From Pseudoselenomonas ruminantium (GTDB taxonomy: Bacteria; Bacillota; Negativicutes; Selenomonadales; Selenomonadaceae): DNA of 64,000 bases. The DNA is taken from contig SVBX01000002.1 of NCBI GenBank assembly GCA_015058655.1, positions 62,001 to 126,000 of the forward strand, in the 5' to 3' direction. Below are positions 51,587-60,939 of the stretch, one piece after another. Position numbers and translations under genes: made by a program. How positions within the stretch are numbered: position 1 is the first letter of the stretch; each line of letters begins with the position of its first letter. The notes under the pieces are model-generated. The model worked only from the letters and a program-made list of their open reading frames with translations. It made no database searches and was not told the origin of the DNA.

Positions 51587-52191
51587 AGCAGAAAATCGGT
51601 TTGATGGGAGGCACCTTTGACCCCATCCATACAGGCCATCTCCTGACGGCAGAGGCGGTGCGGGAGCAGTTTGGCCTGCAGCGGGTGATCTTCATTCCTG
51701 CCGCCCAGCCTCCCCACAAGCAGGGGCGCAAGGTGGCGCCGGCCTATGACCGGCTCATTATGACGGAGATAGCAGTGGCGGGGAATCCCTGCTTTGGCGT
51801 GTCAAGGATTGAACTGCAGCGCTCCGGCCCTTCCTATTCGGTGGACACTTTGAGGGAATTGCAGCAGGCTCATGGGCAGGAGGCAGAATTTTACTTCATC
51901 ACCGGGGCTGATGCCATCAATGAGCTTTCCACCTGGCACGAGGCGCAGCACTTGCTGGAAATATGCCACTTCATCGCCGCCACCCGTCAGGGGTGCGTTT
52001 TGGACTTGAAGAGGCTCAGGCAAGAGTTCGGCGAGTCTTTGGTGAGCAGTCACATCCATGAGCTGCCCACCCCCGAACTGGAGATTTCCTCCACGGATAT
52101 CCGCAAGCGGGTGCAGGAGGGACGCTCTATCAAGTATCTGGTGACAGCGGCAGTGGAAGCATATATCTATAAGGAAGGTCTGTATAGCTGA
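51583..52191 (+). CDS. nadD: Nicotinate-nucleotide adenylyltransferase
   Basis: A 202-residue enzyme that makes deamido-NAD from nicotinate mononucleotide and ATP. GLMGGTFDPIHTGHLL is the nucleotide-binding motif and ISSTDIRKRV the C-terminal signature. GTG 51583 has GGGAGGCGG just before it. Its stop overlaps the yqeK start. Confidence 0.95.
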   Translation: MKQKIGLMGGTFDPIHTGHLLTAEAVREQFGLQRVIFIPAAQPPHKQGRKVAPAYDRLIMTEIAVAGNPCFGVSRIELQRSGPSYSVDTLRELQQAHGQEAEFYFITGADAINELSTWHEAQHLLEICHFIAATRQGCVLDLKRLRQEFGESLVSSHIHELPTPELEISSTDIRKRVQEGRSIKYLVTAAVEAYIYKEGLYS

Positions 52192-52793
52192 TGGCAGGGA
52201 TGAACTATGAAGAAATGAAGGCGGAATTGCAAAAGAGGCTGAAGCCGGGGCGTTTCCGCCATTCCCTTGGGGTGGCAGATACGGCAGTGTTCTTGGCTCG
52301 CCGCTTTGGGGTGGACGAGGAAAAGGCTCGCGTGGCCGGGCTGCTGCATGACTGCGCCAGGGAGTTTCCCAACGATGCATTGATAGAAGAGGCAGCCAGG
52401 AGGGGCATTGCAGTGGAGCCTTTGGAGCGTTCCATGCCGCTATTGCTGCATGCTTATATCGGCGCTGAGAGAGCAAAGGAAATCTACGGTGTGGAGGATG
52501 CGGAAATATGCCAGGCTATCTACCGCCACACTGTGGGCGGCGGCAACATGACCCCTTTGGATAAGATAATCTGGTATGCGGACATGATTGAGCCCAACAG
52601 GGATTATCCTGAGGTGGAGCATCTGCGCAGGCTGGCCAGGGAGGCTTCTCTGGACGAGATGGTACTGGTGGGGCTCAGCGAGTCCATTGTCTTCGTGGTC
52701 AGGAAGGGACATCTGGTTCATCCTGCCACAGTGCAGGCAAGGAATGAAATTCTTTTGGCCCAGGAGGCCAGGGACAGTCAGGTGATGGACTGA
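52191..52793 (+). CDS. yqeK: YqeK-type HD-domain Ap4A hydrolase
   Basis: A 200-residue HD-domain phosphohydrolase that cleaves diadenosine tetraphosphate symmetrically. RHSLGVADTAVFLARRFGVD and VAGLLHDCAREF supply the first His and the HD pair; a later IYRHTVGGGNM and IIWYADMIEPNR complete the metal site. ATG 52191 shares a base with the nadD stop. Confidence 0.92.
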   Translation: MAGMNYEEMKAELQKRLKPGRFRHSLGVADTAVFLARRFGVDEEKARVAGLLHDCAREFPNDALIEEAARRGIAVEPLERSMPLLLHAYIGAERAKEIYGVEDAEICQAIYRHTVGGGNMTPLDKIIWYADMIEPNRDYPEVEHLRRLAREASLDEMVLVGLSESIVFVVRKGHLVHPATVQARNEILLAQEARDSQVMD

Positions 52794-53905
52794 TGAACAG
52801 GAACGAAGGAGGGGACAGGCCAAGGGCTAAAGTTCCCAGGAAAAGCGCTACCAGGGACAATATCATAAAAAAACGCAAGGCTCTGGCCCGCAGGCGCAGG
52901 AAAGCTCTGTTCCGTTTGTTTATACTTTTGCTTATCCTCGGCGCAGTGCTGGCGGGGGTGGCCTTTGCAGGGCTTACCCTGGTGAACTGGGGACAGCATC
53001 TTTACGGTGAGTACCAGAAGATGTATGCAGGCTACACTGAGCGGCAGGAAGCCCGTCGGGGGGCGGTCGATCCCCGTTTCGACGGCTACACCAATGTGCT
53101 CATCCTGGGCCTTGATGATGGCGCAGGCGGCATGGAAGGCCCGGTGGACGCAGAGGGGGTGCCGGCAAAGATCAAGAAGGCAGACACCATCCTGGTGGTG
53201 AGCATGGATAATGGCACGGGGCGCGTGCGCTTTATCAATATTCCCCGGGACACGCTGGTGACAGTGCCTATGTCCGGGGTGCAGGCAAGGCTGGCAGATG
53301 TGTATCCGGCAGGGGGAGCTCCCCTGATGGTGCGGCAGGTGAACAATTTGCTGGGCATATCCATTCACCAGTATGTGGTCATGGATATGAAGGCTTTTGC
53401 CCACTTCATCGATGCTCTGGGAGGCATTGATGTGTATGTGGAGACCAATATGGATTATCAGGATCCTGCGGCGGGGCTCAATATCCATCTGGAGCAGGGC
53501 TACCGCCATCTGGACGGCGCCAAGTCCCTTGAGTACCTGCGCTATCGCGGGGAAGAATTGGGAGATGTAGGCCGGGTCCAGCGCCAGCAGAAGTTCGTCA
53601 AGGCTGTCTACAGCAAGCTGCTGCAGTTTGAAACCCTGCCCAAGCTGCCGGCCATTGCGGACATCTTCAAGAATGAGGTGGAAACCAGCGCTGAGGTCTT
53701 CGATTCGGCGCATCTGGCCAATGTACTCAGAGGCATCAGCAGCGAGCAGCCCATCAGCGTCATGCTGCCGGGCAGCACTGCAGAAAATGATTATACCATC
53801 TGGATTCCCGACGGGGCAGGCATCCAAAGCAGGATGCAGGAGCTCTTCCGGCCCAGTGATATAGAGCAAAGCGAGTCTACCGACAAGGAGGAAAAAAATG
53901 ACTGA
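52793..53905 (+). CDS. LytR-CpsA-Psr (LCP) family cell-wall glycopolymer ligase
   Basis: A 370-residue membrane protein. A basic cytoplasmic start and one membrane helix (about 38-62) lead to an LCP domain outside: NVLILGLDDGA, ADTILVVSMDN, FINIPRDTLVTVP, LDGAKSLEYLRYR. LCP proteins attach polysaccharides or teichoic-acid-like polymers to peptidoglycan. The C-terminus is acidic. The start overlaps yqeK's stop. Confidence 0.92.
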   Translation: MNRNEGGDRPRAKVPRKSATRDNIIKKRKALARRRRKALFRLFILLLILGAVLAGVAFAGLTLVNWGQHLYGEYQKMYAGYTERQEARRGAVDPRFDGYTNVLILGLDDGAGGMEGPVDAEGVPAKIKKADTILVVSMDNGTGRVRFINIPRDTLVTVPMSGVQARLADVYPAGGAPLMVRQVNNLLGISIHQYVVMDMKAFAHFIDALGGIDVYVETNMDYQDPAAGLNIHLEQGYRHLDGAKSLEYLRYRGEELGDVGRVQRQQKFVKAVYSKLLQFETLPKLPAIADIFKNEVETSAEVFDSAHLANVLRGISSEQPISVMLPGSTAENDYTIWIPDGAGIQSRMQELFRPSDIEQSESTDKEEKND

Positions 53906-54242
53906 GAAAGAAATGAGCCAGGCCATCTGCGCCGCAGCCAGCGACAAGAAGGCCAGGGATATTGTGGTCATGGACATGAAGAATCTCATGTCCTCTACGG
54001 ATTATTTCATGGTGTGCTCTGCCCCTACCGCTACCCAGGTGCGGGCTATTGCAGACAATATCGAGGAAAAGATGGATGAGGCGGGCATCCACTTCAACCA
54101 CAAGGAAGGCTACCGTGAAGGCGAATGGGTGCTTCTGGACTACGGCGATGTGGTGGCCCACATCTTCCGCCAGGAAGCCCGTGAGTATTACGCCCTGGAG
54201 CGCCTGTGGGGCGAGGCTCCCCTCACTCCCTATGAGGACTGA
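53898..54242 (+). CDS. rsfS: Ribosomal silencing factor RsfS
   Basis: A 114-residue protein that binds L14 and blocks subunit joining. AASDKKARDIVVMDM and DYFMVCSAPTATQVRAIAD, then EWVLLDYGDVVAHIF, are diagnostic. It overlaps the LCP gene by 8 nt; GGAGG lies inside that gene's end. Confidence 0.95.
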   Translation: MTEKEMSQAICAAASDKKARDIVVMDMKNLMSSTDYFMVCSAPTATQVRAIADNIEEKMDEAGIHFNHKEGYREGEWVLLDYGDVVAHIFRQEAREYYALERLWGEAPLTPYED

Positions 54243-54244
54243 GA

Positions 54245-55144
54245 ATGTTTAAGGAAAGAGAGGGCGGGGAATGTCCCCGCCGTAAGTATGGCCCCAGTAC
54301 TGTGGCGACCATGAAGGTAGCTCGCCTGGGGGAAATGGGGGCATTTCTGGATGCCGAGACCGGCAGCACATCCGATGATATACTCCTGCACACTACCCAG
54401 CAGACCCATCCTGTGCAGGTGGGGGAGGAAGTAGAAGTCTTCCTCTACCTTGACCCCAAGCGTCGCCTGACTGCCAGCATGAGAACCCCAAAGATGAAGG
54501 AAGGACAGATTGCAAGGCTCAAGGTCATCAACACCAGCCGTGATGGCGCCTTTCTGGATGTGGGGGCAGAGCGCGGCATTTTTATGCCCTATGCAGGCAT
54601 GCGTGGCCGCCCTCAGGTTGGAGAAGTAGTGTGGGCCAAGCTTTATACAGACAAGTCCGGTCGTTTGGCAGTAACCATGGAAGTGGAGGACGAAATGCGC
54701 CGGGCTTCCCGCCCTGCTGAGGGGGTAAAGAAGGGCGATTTGGTGAAGGGGGCCATTTACAACTTTACCGATGCGGGAGCATTTCTCTTTTCCGAGGAAC
54801 GCTACATTGTCTTCATTGCCAACAAGGAAATGTCCGTGCGTCCAAGGGTGGGCGAAGTAGTCACTGCCAGGGTGACTTATATAAGGAATGACGGCAGGCT
54901 GAATGCCTCCTTGCGCGAAGCCAAGGAAAAGGCTCTTCTGACCGATGCTGAGGCCATCATGGAGCTGCTGAGAAGTCGCGAGGGACGCATGCCCTATAGT
55001 GACAAGACTTCACCTGAGGTCATCAAGGACAAGTTCGGCATCAGCAAGGCAGCCTTCAAGCGTGCCCTGGGGCATCTCCTGAAAGAGGGATGCATCAGGG
55101 AAGATGAAGGCTGGACCTACCTGATAGACAAATCTGAAGATTGA
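54245..55144 (+). CDS. S1-domain RNA-binding protein (CvfB-like)
   Basis: A 299-residue cytoplasmic protein with three S1-like OB folds (about 20-75, 85-145, 155-215) and a C-terminal winged helix (about 240-295: VIKDKFGISKAAFKRALGHL). This is the CvfB/YitL architecture known as a virulence and RNA-related regulator in Firmicutes. It starts 2 nt after rsfS and is last in the long operon. Confidence 0.88.
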   Translation: MFKEREGGECPRRKYGPSTVATMKVARLGEMGAFLDAETGSTSDDILLHTTQQTHPVQVGEEVEVFLYLDPKRRLTASMRTPKMKEGQIARLKVINTSRDGAFLDVGAERGIFMPYAGMRGRPQVGEVVWAKLYTDKSGRLAVTMEVEDEMRRASRPAEGVKKGDLVKGAIYNFTDAGAFLFSEERYIVFIANKEMSVRPRVGEVVTARVTYIRNDGRLNASLREAKEKALLTDAEAIMELLRSREGRMPYSDKTSPEVIKDKFGISKAAFKRALGHLLKEGCIREDEGWTYLIDKSED

Positions 55145-55154
55145 TATGGCCTGA

Positions 55155-55200
55155 GCCTGCAAGCGCGACAGATGTCTGCGATGCTTGCAGGCTTTTCGTT
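55155..55200 (+). terminator. Terminator of the obg-to-cvfB cluster
   Basis: GCCTGCAAGC-N18-GCTTGCAGGC followed by TTTT, with a longer T-run a few bases later. Confidence 0.88.
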
Positions 55201-55369
55201 GTTTTTTTTTGAGCCTTAGAAGGATTTTGATGGTAAGGGGCGAATATTCATCTTAAAAGTATCTGAGTGTGTTCTTCTTAGGTATTATCATAGCAAGCAT
55301 CCCCAGCATTGGCGCTGAGCTTACCGTGGGATATTCATCATCTGATTTATAAATATGGGGGCGAATTTG

Positions 55370-56335
55370 ATGGCAGGAGTAGCAGAGACTAGCGGCGACA
55401 AGAAAGGAATCCTCCTGGAGACGGGAACCAATGAATTCGAGATTGTCGAGTTCAGCATTGGCAAGGTCAACTATGGCATCAATGTGGCCAAGGTGCGTGA
55501 GGTCATTACCAGGGTGCCGGTTACATCCATGCCGCAGGCCCATCCCTATGTGGACGGCTTGTTCACTTTGCGTGGCAAGGCCATTCCTCTGGTCAATCTG
55601 CCTCGCTGCCTGAACATCCAGACCACTGATGAGCCGCGCAACATCATCGTGACAGAAATCAACAACTACAGCATAGGCTTCCTGGTGGGGAATGTATCCC
55701 GCATTCACCGTATTTCCTGGAAGGAGATGGAACCTGCTCCGGAGGTAGGTGACCAGTCCAGGGTGGTAGGCATCATCAAGATGAGCGACCGCATCGTGCT
55801 GCTCCTTGACTTTGAGACCATCATTGCGGAGATCAATCCGGAGATAAACCAGAAGCTCACCACTTTCGAGGAAGCTACGGAGGATATCAAGACCCGCCGT
55901 GCCAATGTCCATGTGGTGGTGGCAGAGGATTCGGCCATGCTCCGTGACCTCTTGGTCACTACGCTGCACGATTCCGGCTATCGCTTCGTGCGCGACTTTG
56001 GCAATGGGCAGGATGCCTGGGATTATCTCCAGGGGCTCTCCAAGAAGGGTGGCAAGATCGAGGACCATGTGGCTATCATCGTTTCCGATGTGGAGATGCC
56101 CAAGATGGACGGTCATCGCCTCTTGAAATTGGTGCGTGATGATGAACGCCTGAAGGAAGTCCCGCTGGTGCTCTTCTCCTCCCTCATCAGCGAGGAGATG
56201 AAGCGCAAGGGCGAGGAACTGGGAGCTTCCGGCCAGATTTCCAAGCCAGAGATCAACCAGCTGATCGGGCTTTTGGATAACCTTGTCTTTGGTGAACCCC
56301 TCCGGGAAGGAGACAAGGAAGCGGCAGCTATGTGA
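55370..56335 (+). CDS. cheV: Chemotaxis protein CheV (CheW domain plus receiver)
   Basis: A 321-residue coupling protein between chemoreceptors and CheA. The CheW-like domain (about 20-160: FSIGKVNYGINVAKVREVI, VDGLFTLRGKAIPLVNL) is followed by a receiver domain (about 180-310) with the acidic pair in AEDS, phospho-acceptor Asp in IIVSDVEMPKMDG and Lys in QISKPE. ATG 55370 follows GGGGGCG. It stands alone between terminators. Confidence 0.93.
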   Translation: MAGVAETSGDKKGILLETGTNEFEIVEFSIGKVNYGINVAKVREVITRVPVTSMPQAHPYVDGLFTLRGKAIPLVNLPRCLNIQTTDEPRNIIVTEINNYSIGFLVGNVSRIHRISWKEMEPAPEVGDQSRVVGIIKMSDRIVLLLDFETIIAEINPEINQKLTTFEEATEDIKTRRANVHVVVAEDSAMLRDLLVTTLHDSGYRFVRDFGNGQDAWDYLQGLSKKGGKIEDHVAIIVSDVEMPKMDGHRLLKLVRDDERLKEVPLVLFSSLISEEMKRKGEELGASGQISKPEINQLIGLLDNLVFGEPLREGDKEAAAM

Positions 56336-56345
56336 CGAGCAAAAA

Positions 56346-56381
56346 AATGGAGACTTGCCTCTTGGGGCAAGCCTCCATTTT
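56346..56381. terminator. Bidirectional terminator between cheV and clpX
   Basis: AATGGAG-A-CTTGCC-N6-GGCAAG-C-CTCCATT flanked by A-run and T-run on both strands. Confidence 0.88.
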
Positions 56382-56384
56382 TCT

Positions 56385-57677
56385 TTATGCAGTTACAGGC
56401 TTTACCTCCGGCTGTGCGCCTTCGGTGATGCATTTTTCCGTGATGACCACTTCGCGCTTCTCGTCGGAGCGGGGAATGTCGAACATGACATCCAGCATGG
56501 TATCTTCGATGATGCCCTTCAGAGAGCGGGCGCCGGTCTTGCGCTCGATGGCCTTCTTGGCTACGGCCCGCAGGGCGTCTTCCTCGAATCTGAGGGTTAC
56601 CCCATCCATGGCCAGGAGTTTTTCGTACTGCTTCACAGGTGCGTTCTTGGGCTCTGTGAGGATGCGCAGCAGGGCGTCTTCGTCCAGGGTCTCCAGGGTG
56701 CAGATAACCGGCAGGCGGCCGATGATCTCTGGGATGATGCCGTATTCCATGAGGTCTTCCGGGCGCACCTGATGGATAAGCTCGTCAAACTTGGGCTGGT
56801 CTGCCTCGCCCTTCACTTCGGCGCCGAAGCCGATGGAGCCGGATTCGCTCTTTTTCAGCCGCTTGTTGATGACCTTGTCGATGCCCACGAAGGCGCCGCC
56901 TACGATGAAGAGGATATTCTTGGTATCCACCTTGATGGTGGGGGCTTCCGGATGCTTGCGCTGGCCTCGGGCGGTGAATTCCACCACGCTGCCTTCCAGC
57001 ATCTTCAGCAAGGCCTGCTGGACACCTTCATGGCCAGGGTCGGCGGTGATGGAGTTGTTGGCGCCGGACTTTCTGGCAATCTTGTCGAATTCATCCAGGT
57101 AGATGATACCGTGCTCTGCTTTTTCGATATCTTTGTCGGCAGCGTAGTAGAGGTTGCGCACTGCCACTTCTACATCGGCGCCCACAAAGCCTGCCTCGGT
57201 GAGGCTGGAGGCATCGGTGACGGCAAAGGGGATGTCCAGGAGCTTGGAAAGGTGGGAGAGGAGAGCTGTCTTGCCGCAGCCGGAGGGACCCAGCATGATG
57301 ACATTGGACTTTTCTATCTCCGTCTCTTCTTCCTGGTAGCCGTACTTCATGCGCTTGTAGTGGTTGTATACTGCCACGGACAGCACCTTCTTGGCCCTGT
57401 CCTGGTTGATGATGTACTCGTCCAGGTATTCCTTGATCTTGTGGGGCTTGTTCTTGCCCAGGATTTCCGTCAGCTGCTCGGAGAAATCATGGTGCTCGGC
57501 TTCGGCACTCACCATGTCGTGCTCATCTAGGAAATGGTTGATGTCCCTGATGCAGCTCTTGCAGATGGCAAAGCCGGTGCCGGGGTCGTAGATGGGCATA
57601 TCGTACTGGTCGTGAACGGTCACCACCCGCTTGCACATGGTGCAGCGTACCTGAGGGGCGGAAGTTTTTTCTGCCAT
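56385..57677 (-). CDS. clpX: ClpX-type ATP-dependent unfoldase
   Basis: A 430-residue AAA+ unfoldase of the ClpXP protease. An N-terminal C4 zinc-binding domain (CTMC ... CKSC), Walker A GPSGCGKTALL, Walker B IIYLDEFDKIA, pore loop GFVGADVE (normally GYVG), RKH loop in GQRKHPEAP and the ClpP-docking IGFG loop are all present. The unusual Walker A/pore residues and the absence of clpP, tig and lon neighbours suggest a second ClpX beside a canonical one. ATG 57677 has AAAGGATG upstream. Confidence 0.88.
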   Translation of the reverse strand: MAEKTSAPQVRCTMCKRVVTVHDQYDMPIYDPGTGFAICKSCIRDINHFLDEHDMVSAEAEHHDFSEQLTEILGKNKPHKIKEYLDEYIINQDRAKKVLSVAVYNHYKRMKYGYQEEETEIEKSNVIMLGPSGCGKTALLSHLSKLLDIPFAVTDASSLTEAGFVGADVEVAVRNLYYAADKDIEKAEHGIIYLDEFDKIARKSGANNSITADPGHEGVQQALLKMLEGSVVEFTARGQRKHPEAPTIKVDTKNILFIVGGAFVGIDKVINKRLKKSESGSIGFGAEVKGEADQPKFDELIHQVRPEDLMEYGIIPEIIGRLPVICTLETLDEDALLRILTEPKNAPVKQYEKLLAMDGVTLRFEEDALRAVAKKAIERKTGARSLKGIIEDTMLDVMFDIPRSDEKREVVITEKCITEGAQPEVKPVTA

Positions 57678-57831
57678 ATATAACATCCTTTCATGATTTG
57701 CTGATATTTGAGATGATGTAATAATTATCCGTTATATCCGAAAAATTTTCAAGGTGATTTTACCCAACGTAAATGCCCTGCGGCGGATTTTGCTCTAATC
57801 CTGCTGCAGGGCTTACTTGCTGTTCAATTAA

Positions 57832-58194
57832 TTATTTTGAAAGCTTCACTATAGCTTCTATGATGTCTTTTGATTTTTCGTCCAGGTGTGGATAGGCTTC
57901 TATCAAGGATTCCAGGCGACTGTCAGGATAAGATTCTCGCACAAAGGTGGCTGATGATTCACCGTCTGTTATCAAGCCATAGGAGAACTGTTCAGGGGGG
58001 GCCGGGACGAAAAAATGCACATCGGTGTCCAAGGCTATGGCAAGATGCTGCAGATCATCAGCTGAGATGCCGGTGGTGTAGCTGCGCTCCCAGTTGGAAA
58101 CAACCTGTGCAGATTTGTGTATGAGCTTGCCCAACTTCGCCTGAGTCATGCCAAGTTCCTTTCGCCGTTGGCGAATTTTGTCGCCTATGGACAT
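57832..58194 (-). CDS. XRE-family transcriptional regulator
   Basis: A 120-residue protein with a clear Cro/C1 helix-turn-helix (LGMTQAKLGKLIHKSAQVVS, about residues 14-33) and a C-terminal dimerisation part ending EKSKDIIEAIVKLSK. It stands alone upstream of clpX on the same strand, separated by a GC-rich hairpin (57774-57812). It may guard the accessory region on its right. Confidence 0.88.
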   Translation of the reverse strand: MSIGDKIRQRRKELGMTQAKLGKLIHKSAQVVSNWERSYTTGISADDLQHLAIALDTDVHFFVPAPPEQFSYGLITDGESSATFVRESYPDSRLESLIEAYPHLDEKSKDIIEAIVKLSK

Positions 58195-58278
58195 AATGTA
58201 TCACCTCTAAGAGGGATTATATCTTAAAAGGGACTGGCAGTGACTTCGACTAACCGTATTTGAGAAAAAGGGGCGGCT

Positions 58279-59988
58279 ATGTTGAATAATAACGGAATGC
58301 GTTATATAATCATAGCTGGGGAACCTGGATACGAAAAGATTTGCAGGGAGGTCACAGGCGTGAGCCAGCTGATAATTTACGGCAGGGGTCTTATAGCTGA
58401 GGAGTATGTCCGCTACCTGGAAGGGCAGGGATACGGCACAGATGTAGCCGCCTTCACTGTTACGAAGATGAACGGTCAGGGAAAAACATATTGTGGCCGC
58501 CCCTGCATAGAGATACAGGAAGCCATAAAGAGGTATCCTGAGGCGGATATACATCTGGCCCTGCAGGAAAAATATCATAGAGAAGTCATCGACTTGCTGA
58601 ACGAGCTTGACAAGACGCCAAAGGAGATCATCGGCCTCCACCGTATGACGGAACTTTTGGAGGAGCAGGGCATCAGGGAAATCAGCGTAGCCTGCCCGGA
58701 ACTGACGGTACAGAGGAACCCCCATGACTACTCCATGCTGGAACTATTCCCACACCAGCATCCGGAGCGAAAGTTCACTTTCTACCCCATGACACAGGTT
58801 CCCTTGTCTGAGGCGGATGTCAGGAATCTGCGAGAAACAGTGGCGCAGGGAGAAGCCGAAAGCCTTCCCCTTGAGGGGAAGATGGCAGCCGCAAGGCTGA
58901 CGGATGAGGTGTACATTGCCATGGCCACATCTCAGAAGGATGCCAGAGTAAGCCAGGATAACCTGCCAGCTTATGTTCACCCTGTCATGGGCGGGGCAGC
59001 AGCGTATGATGGCCCCCGCACAGCGGAAATGGCATATGACGATGAGGAAGCAGATAATCTTTCCCCATACAACACCTTGTATTCTGAGCTGACTGTTGCC
59101 CACTGGCTGTGGAAGAAAGCCCCTAAAGCCAATTATCTGGGCCTATGCCACTATCGGCGTCATTTTGTACTGACAGAAGCAATAAAGGCAGCTTTGTCAG
59201 CAGGGTTGATTGATGTGCTCCTGCCACGGCCACGTCTCACCTTCCCCAGTGTTCGTGTATTTTTCACTGAGCGGTCTGTAGGCCACATGGAAAGATTGGA
59301 CTATGAAACCATGATGACTTTGCTGGGAGAACGGGATGCGAAGATGGAGAAATTGGGTGACATCCCCTGGTTCAGTGACAAACCGGAAGTGCAGGACAAA
59401 GTGCGGGAGTTTGCCATCATTGATACTGACCCGCCCTTCATCCAGTCAGGCTACCACAGCCAAGGGCTGGTGGAGGGCAGTGAGGAAGAAATTCGTCAAG
59501 CATTCAAGGAAATGTACGGCGAGCAAGGATATTTCGCTTACTGGTACTTCCATCACTATCACCTGCTGAAAGCAGGCGCGGGAGCAACCAATGAGGGACA
59601 GTCATACATCTTCCCCTATCATCTTTTCCAAGAGGGAGAGAGAACCGTAATCTATGGCGCCGGAGAATCAGGTCAGTCCTTCTATCGCCAGCTGCAAAGG
59701 CAAAACTATCTCAAGCCCGCAGGTATAGTGGACAAAAGAGCCAAGAAACTTAAAACCCCAGACTTACCCGTGCAGCCCGTTGAAGACCTGAAAAAGATGG
59801 ACTTCGATGCCATCCTGATTGCCGTCATCAATGAAAAAGCAGCAAAAGAAATCAAGGAAACGCTCACCCAAATGGGTATTGTCGAGGCCAAGATTCGCTG
59901 GCAAGGCAGCGCGTACACCAGCAATGATTTCTATCAGAACTATTATTTTCCTTTATTGCGGAAATGTAACAAAAGCAGCATCCAATAA
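58279..59988 (+). CDS. DUF4422-type protein with flanking nucleotide-binding-like domains
   Basis: A 569-residue three-part protein. N-terminal Rossmann-like domain (about 28-165: LIIYGRGLIAEEYVRYL); a DUF4422 glycosyltransferase-like domain (about 210-430: LSPYNTLYSELTVAHWLWKK, YLGLCHYRRHF); and a C-terminal Rossmann-like domain (about 450-560: TVIYGAGESGQSFYRQLQRQ). DUF4422 proteins are linked to capsule or LPS side chains. Codons about 195-212 (SLPLEGKMAAARLTDEV) are encoded by a copy of the interspersed palindromic repeat and form the link into DUF4422. GGGGCGG precedes ATG 58279. Confidence 0.8.
   Translation: MLNNNGMRYIIIAGEPGYEKICREVTGVSQLIIYGRGLIAEEYVRYLEGQGYGTDVAAFTVTKMNGQGKTYCGRPCIEIQEAIKRYPEADIHLALQEKYHREVIDLLNELDKTPKEIIGLHRMTELLEEQGIREISVACPELTVQRNPHDYSMLELFPHQHPERKFTFYPMTQVPLSEADVRNLRETVAQGEAESLPLEGKMAAARLTDEVYIAMATSQKDARVSQDNLPAYVHPVMGGAAAYDGPRTAEMAYDDEEADNLSPYNTLYSELTVAHWLWKKAPKANYLGLCHYRRHFVLTEAIKAALSAGLIDVLLPRPRLTFPSVRVFFTERSVGHMERLDYETMMTLLGERDAKMEKLGDIPWFSDKPEVQDKVREFAIIDTDPPFIQSGYHSQGLVEGSEEEIRQAFKEMYGEQGYFAYWYFHHYHLLKAGAGATNEGQSYIFPYHLFQEGERTVIYGAGESGQSFYRQLQRQNYLKPAGIVDKRAKKLKTPDLPVQPVEDLKKMDFDAILIAVINEKAAKEIKETLTQMGIVEAKIRWQGSAYTSNDFYQNYYFPLLRKCNKSSIQ
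58860..58912 (+). repeat. Palindromic repeat copy inside a coding sequence
   Basis: AAGCCTTCCCCTTGAGGGGAA, then CTGACGGATGAGGTGTA, match the reverse complement of the 70-bp unit at 38841-38980. It keeps the host reading frame open and adds the peptide S-LPLEGK-x5-LTDEV. Confidence 0.85.
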
Positions 59989-59995
59989 ATAGAAA

Positions 59996-60022
59996 AATCC
60001 CTGTTGACAGGTAACAGGGATT
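59996..60022 (-). terminator. Terminator of the Rpn-type gene
   Basis: Minus strand: AATCCCTGTT-N7-AACAGGGATT followed by TTTCTATT. Confidence 0.75.
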
Positions 60023-60036
60023 GAGAGGGAGACAGG

Positions 60037-60837
60037 TTAGCGAAGCTGTTGGGCGAGTTTCTGCAGTTCTTCTTCTGAGAGGCTGGTATACTTTGTAATT
60101 TCTTCTACAGGCTTGTTATCTTTGAGCATACCTATGGCAGCAGTAACCTGAGTAAAAATCTCAGCTCGACTTTCGTCCTGCAGTTGTTTCATTATTTCAC
60201 ACATAGCTTTTACCCCCTTGCTTTCATGCTTGAAGTAGTCAGTTCGCCGGGCGAGTTCTGGATAATGCATTTTGGCCGGGTCTGAGCAGAAGAAGTCCTG
60301 CATCAGCAGCCCCAAGGCATCGGAGCCTTTGTAGGCACCATTTACATAGGCGATATGGGTGGCGTCATCAAATTTCTTATGATTCAGCTCAGTTATGGTT
60401 CGTTCTACATGGTACATAGGAAGCCCTCCACCGAGGATATCATTCTCTGTGATGAAGATAACCCATATCTCGGGGAAGTCCTGGTATTCTGTCCCCTTGG
60501 CGACTTCTCTGGAGTCGATGAGACTGGCATTGAAGCGGGCTCGCTTGGGATTGGTGCCTTCATCAGCACGTTGTATCTCTACATTGTAGATTTTGCCATT
60601 GCTGTCCACAGCGATGGCATCGAAGCGCACTGAACGACCATAGAGGTTGTGGGCGGAGCGCTGTGTGACTACCTCCGTGACGGTGATGTCATCTCGCTGG
60701 AGGAAAATGCGTAGCAACAGCTGCATACATTCTACGCTGCCATCAAAGCATATGTTGAAGAAGGTGTCATCGATAAGGCGGAACTTCTTGATGGCCTCAA
60801 GGTATTTGGGATTGAGGCCGGATAAGAGCAGGCTCAT
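60037..60837 (-). CDS. Rpn-family PD-(D/E)XK nuclease/transposase-like protein
   Basis: A 266-residue member of the Rpn/PDDEXK_2 family. RFDAIAVDSNGKIYNVEIQR (about residues 70-89) gives the catalytic Asp and E-x-Q. ARFNASLIDSREVAKGTEY and PMYHVERTITELN follow as in other members. Rpn proteins promote RecA-independent recombination and occur in many copies. The C-terminal helical tail (about 215-266) is the variable part. It stands alone between cell-surface genes. Confidence 0.88.
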   Translation of the reverse strand: MSLLLSGLNPKYLEAIKKFRLIDDTFFNICFDGSVECMQLLLRIFLQRDDITVTEVVTQRSAHNLYGRSVRFDAIAVDSNGKIYNVEIQRADEGTNPKRARFNASLIDSREVAKGTEYQDFPEIWVIFITENDILGGGLPMYHVERTITELNHKKFDDATHIAYVNGAYKGSDALGLLMQDFFCSDPAKMHYPELARRTDYFKHESKGVKAMCEIMKQLQDESRAEIFTQVTAAIGMLKDNKPVEEITKYTSLSEEELQKLAQQLR

Positions 60838-60939
60838 ATGGCATCATCCTTTCTTAAGATTATTATATCACTTCATAAAGAGGAAAAGAATTAAGATTTT
60901 ACTTCGAGTGTTATTTGAGAGGGAGGGGTAAATTTACTT

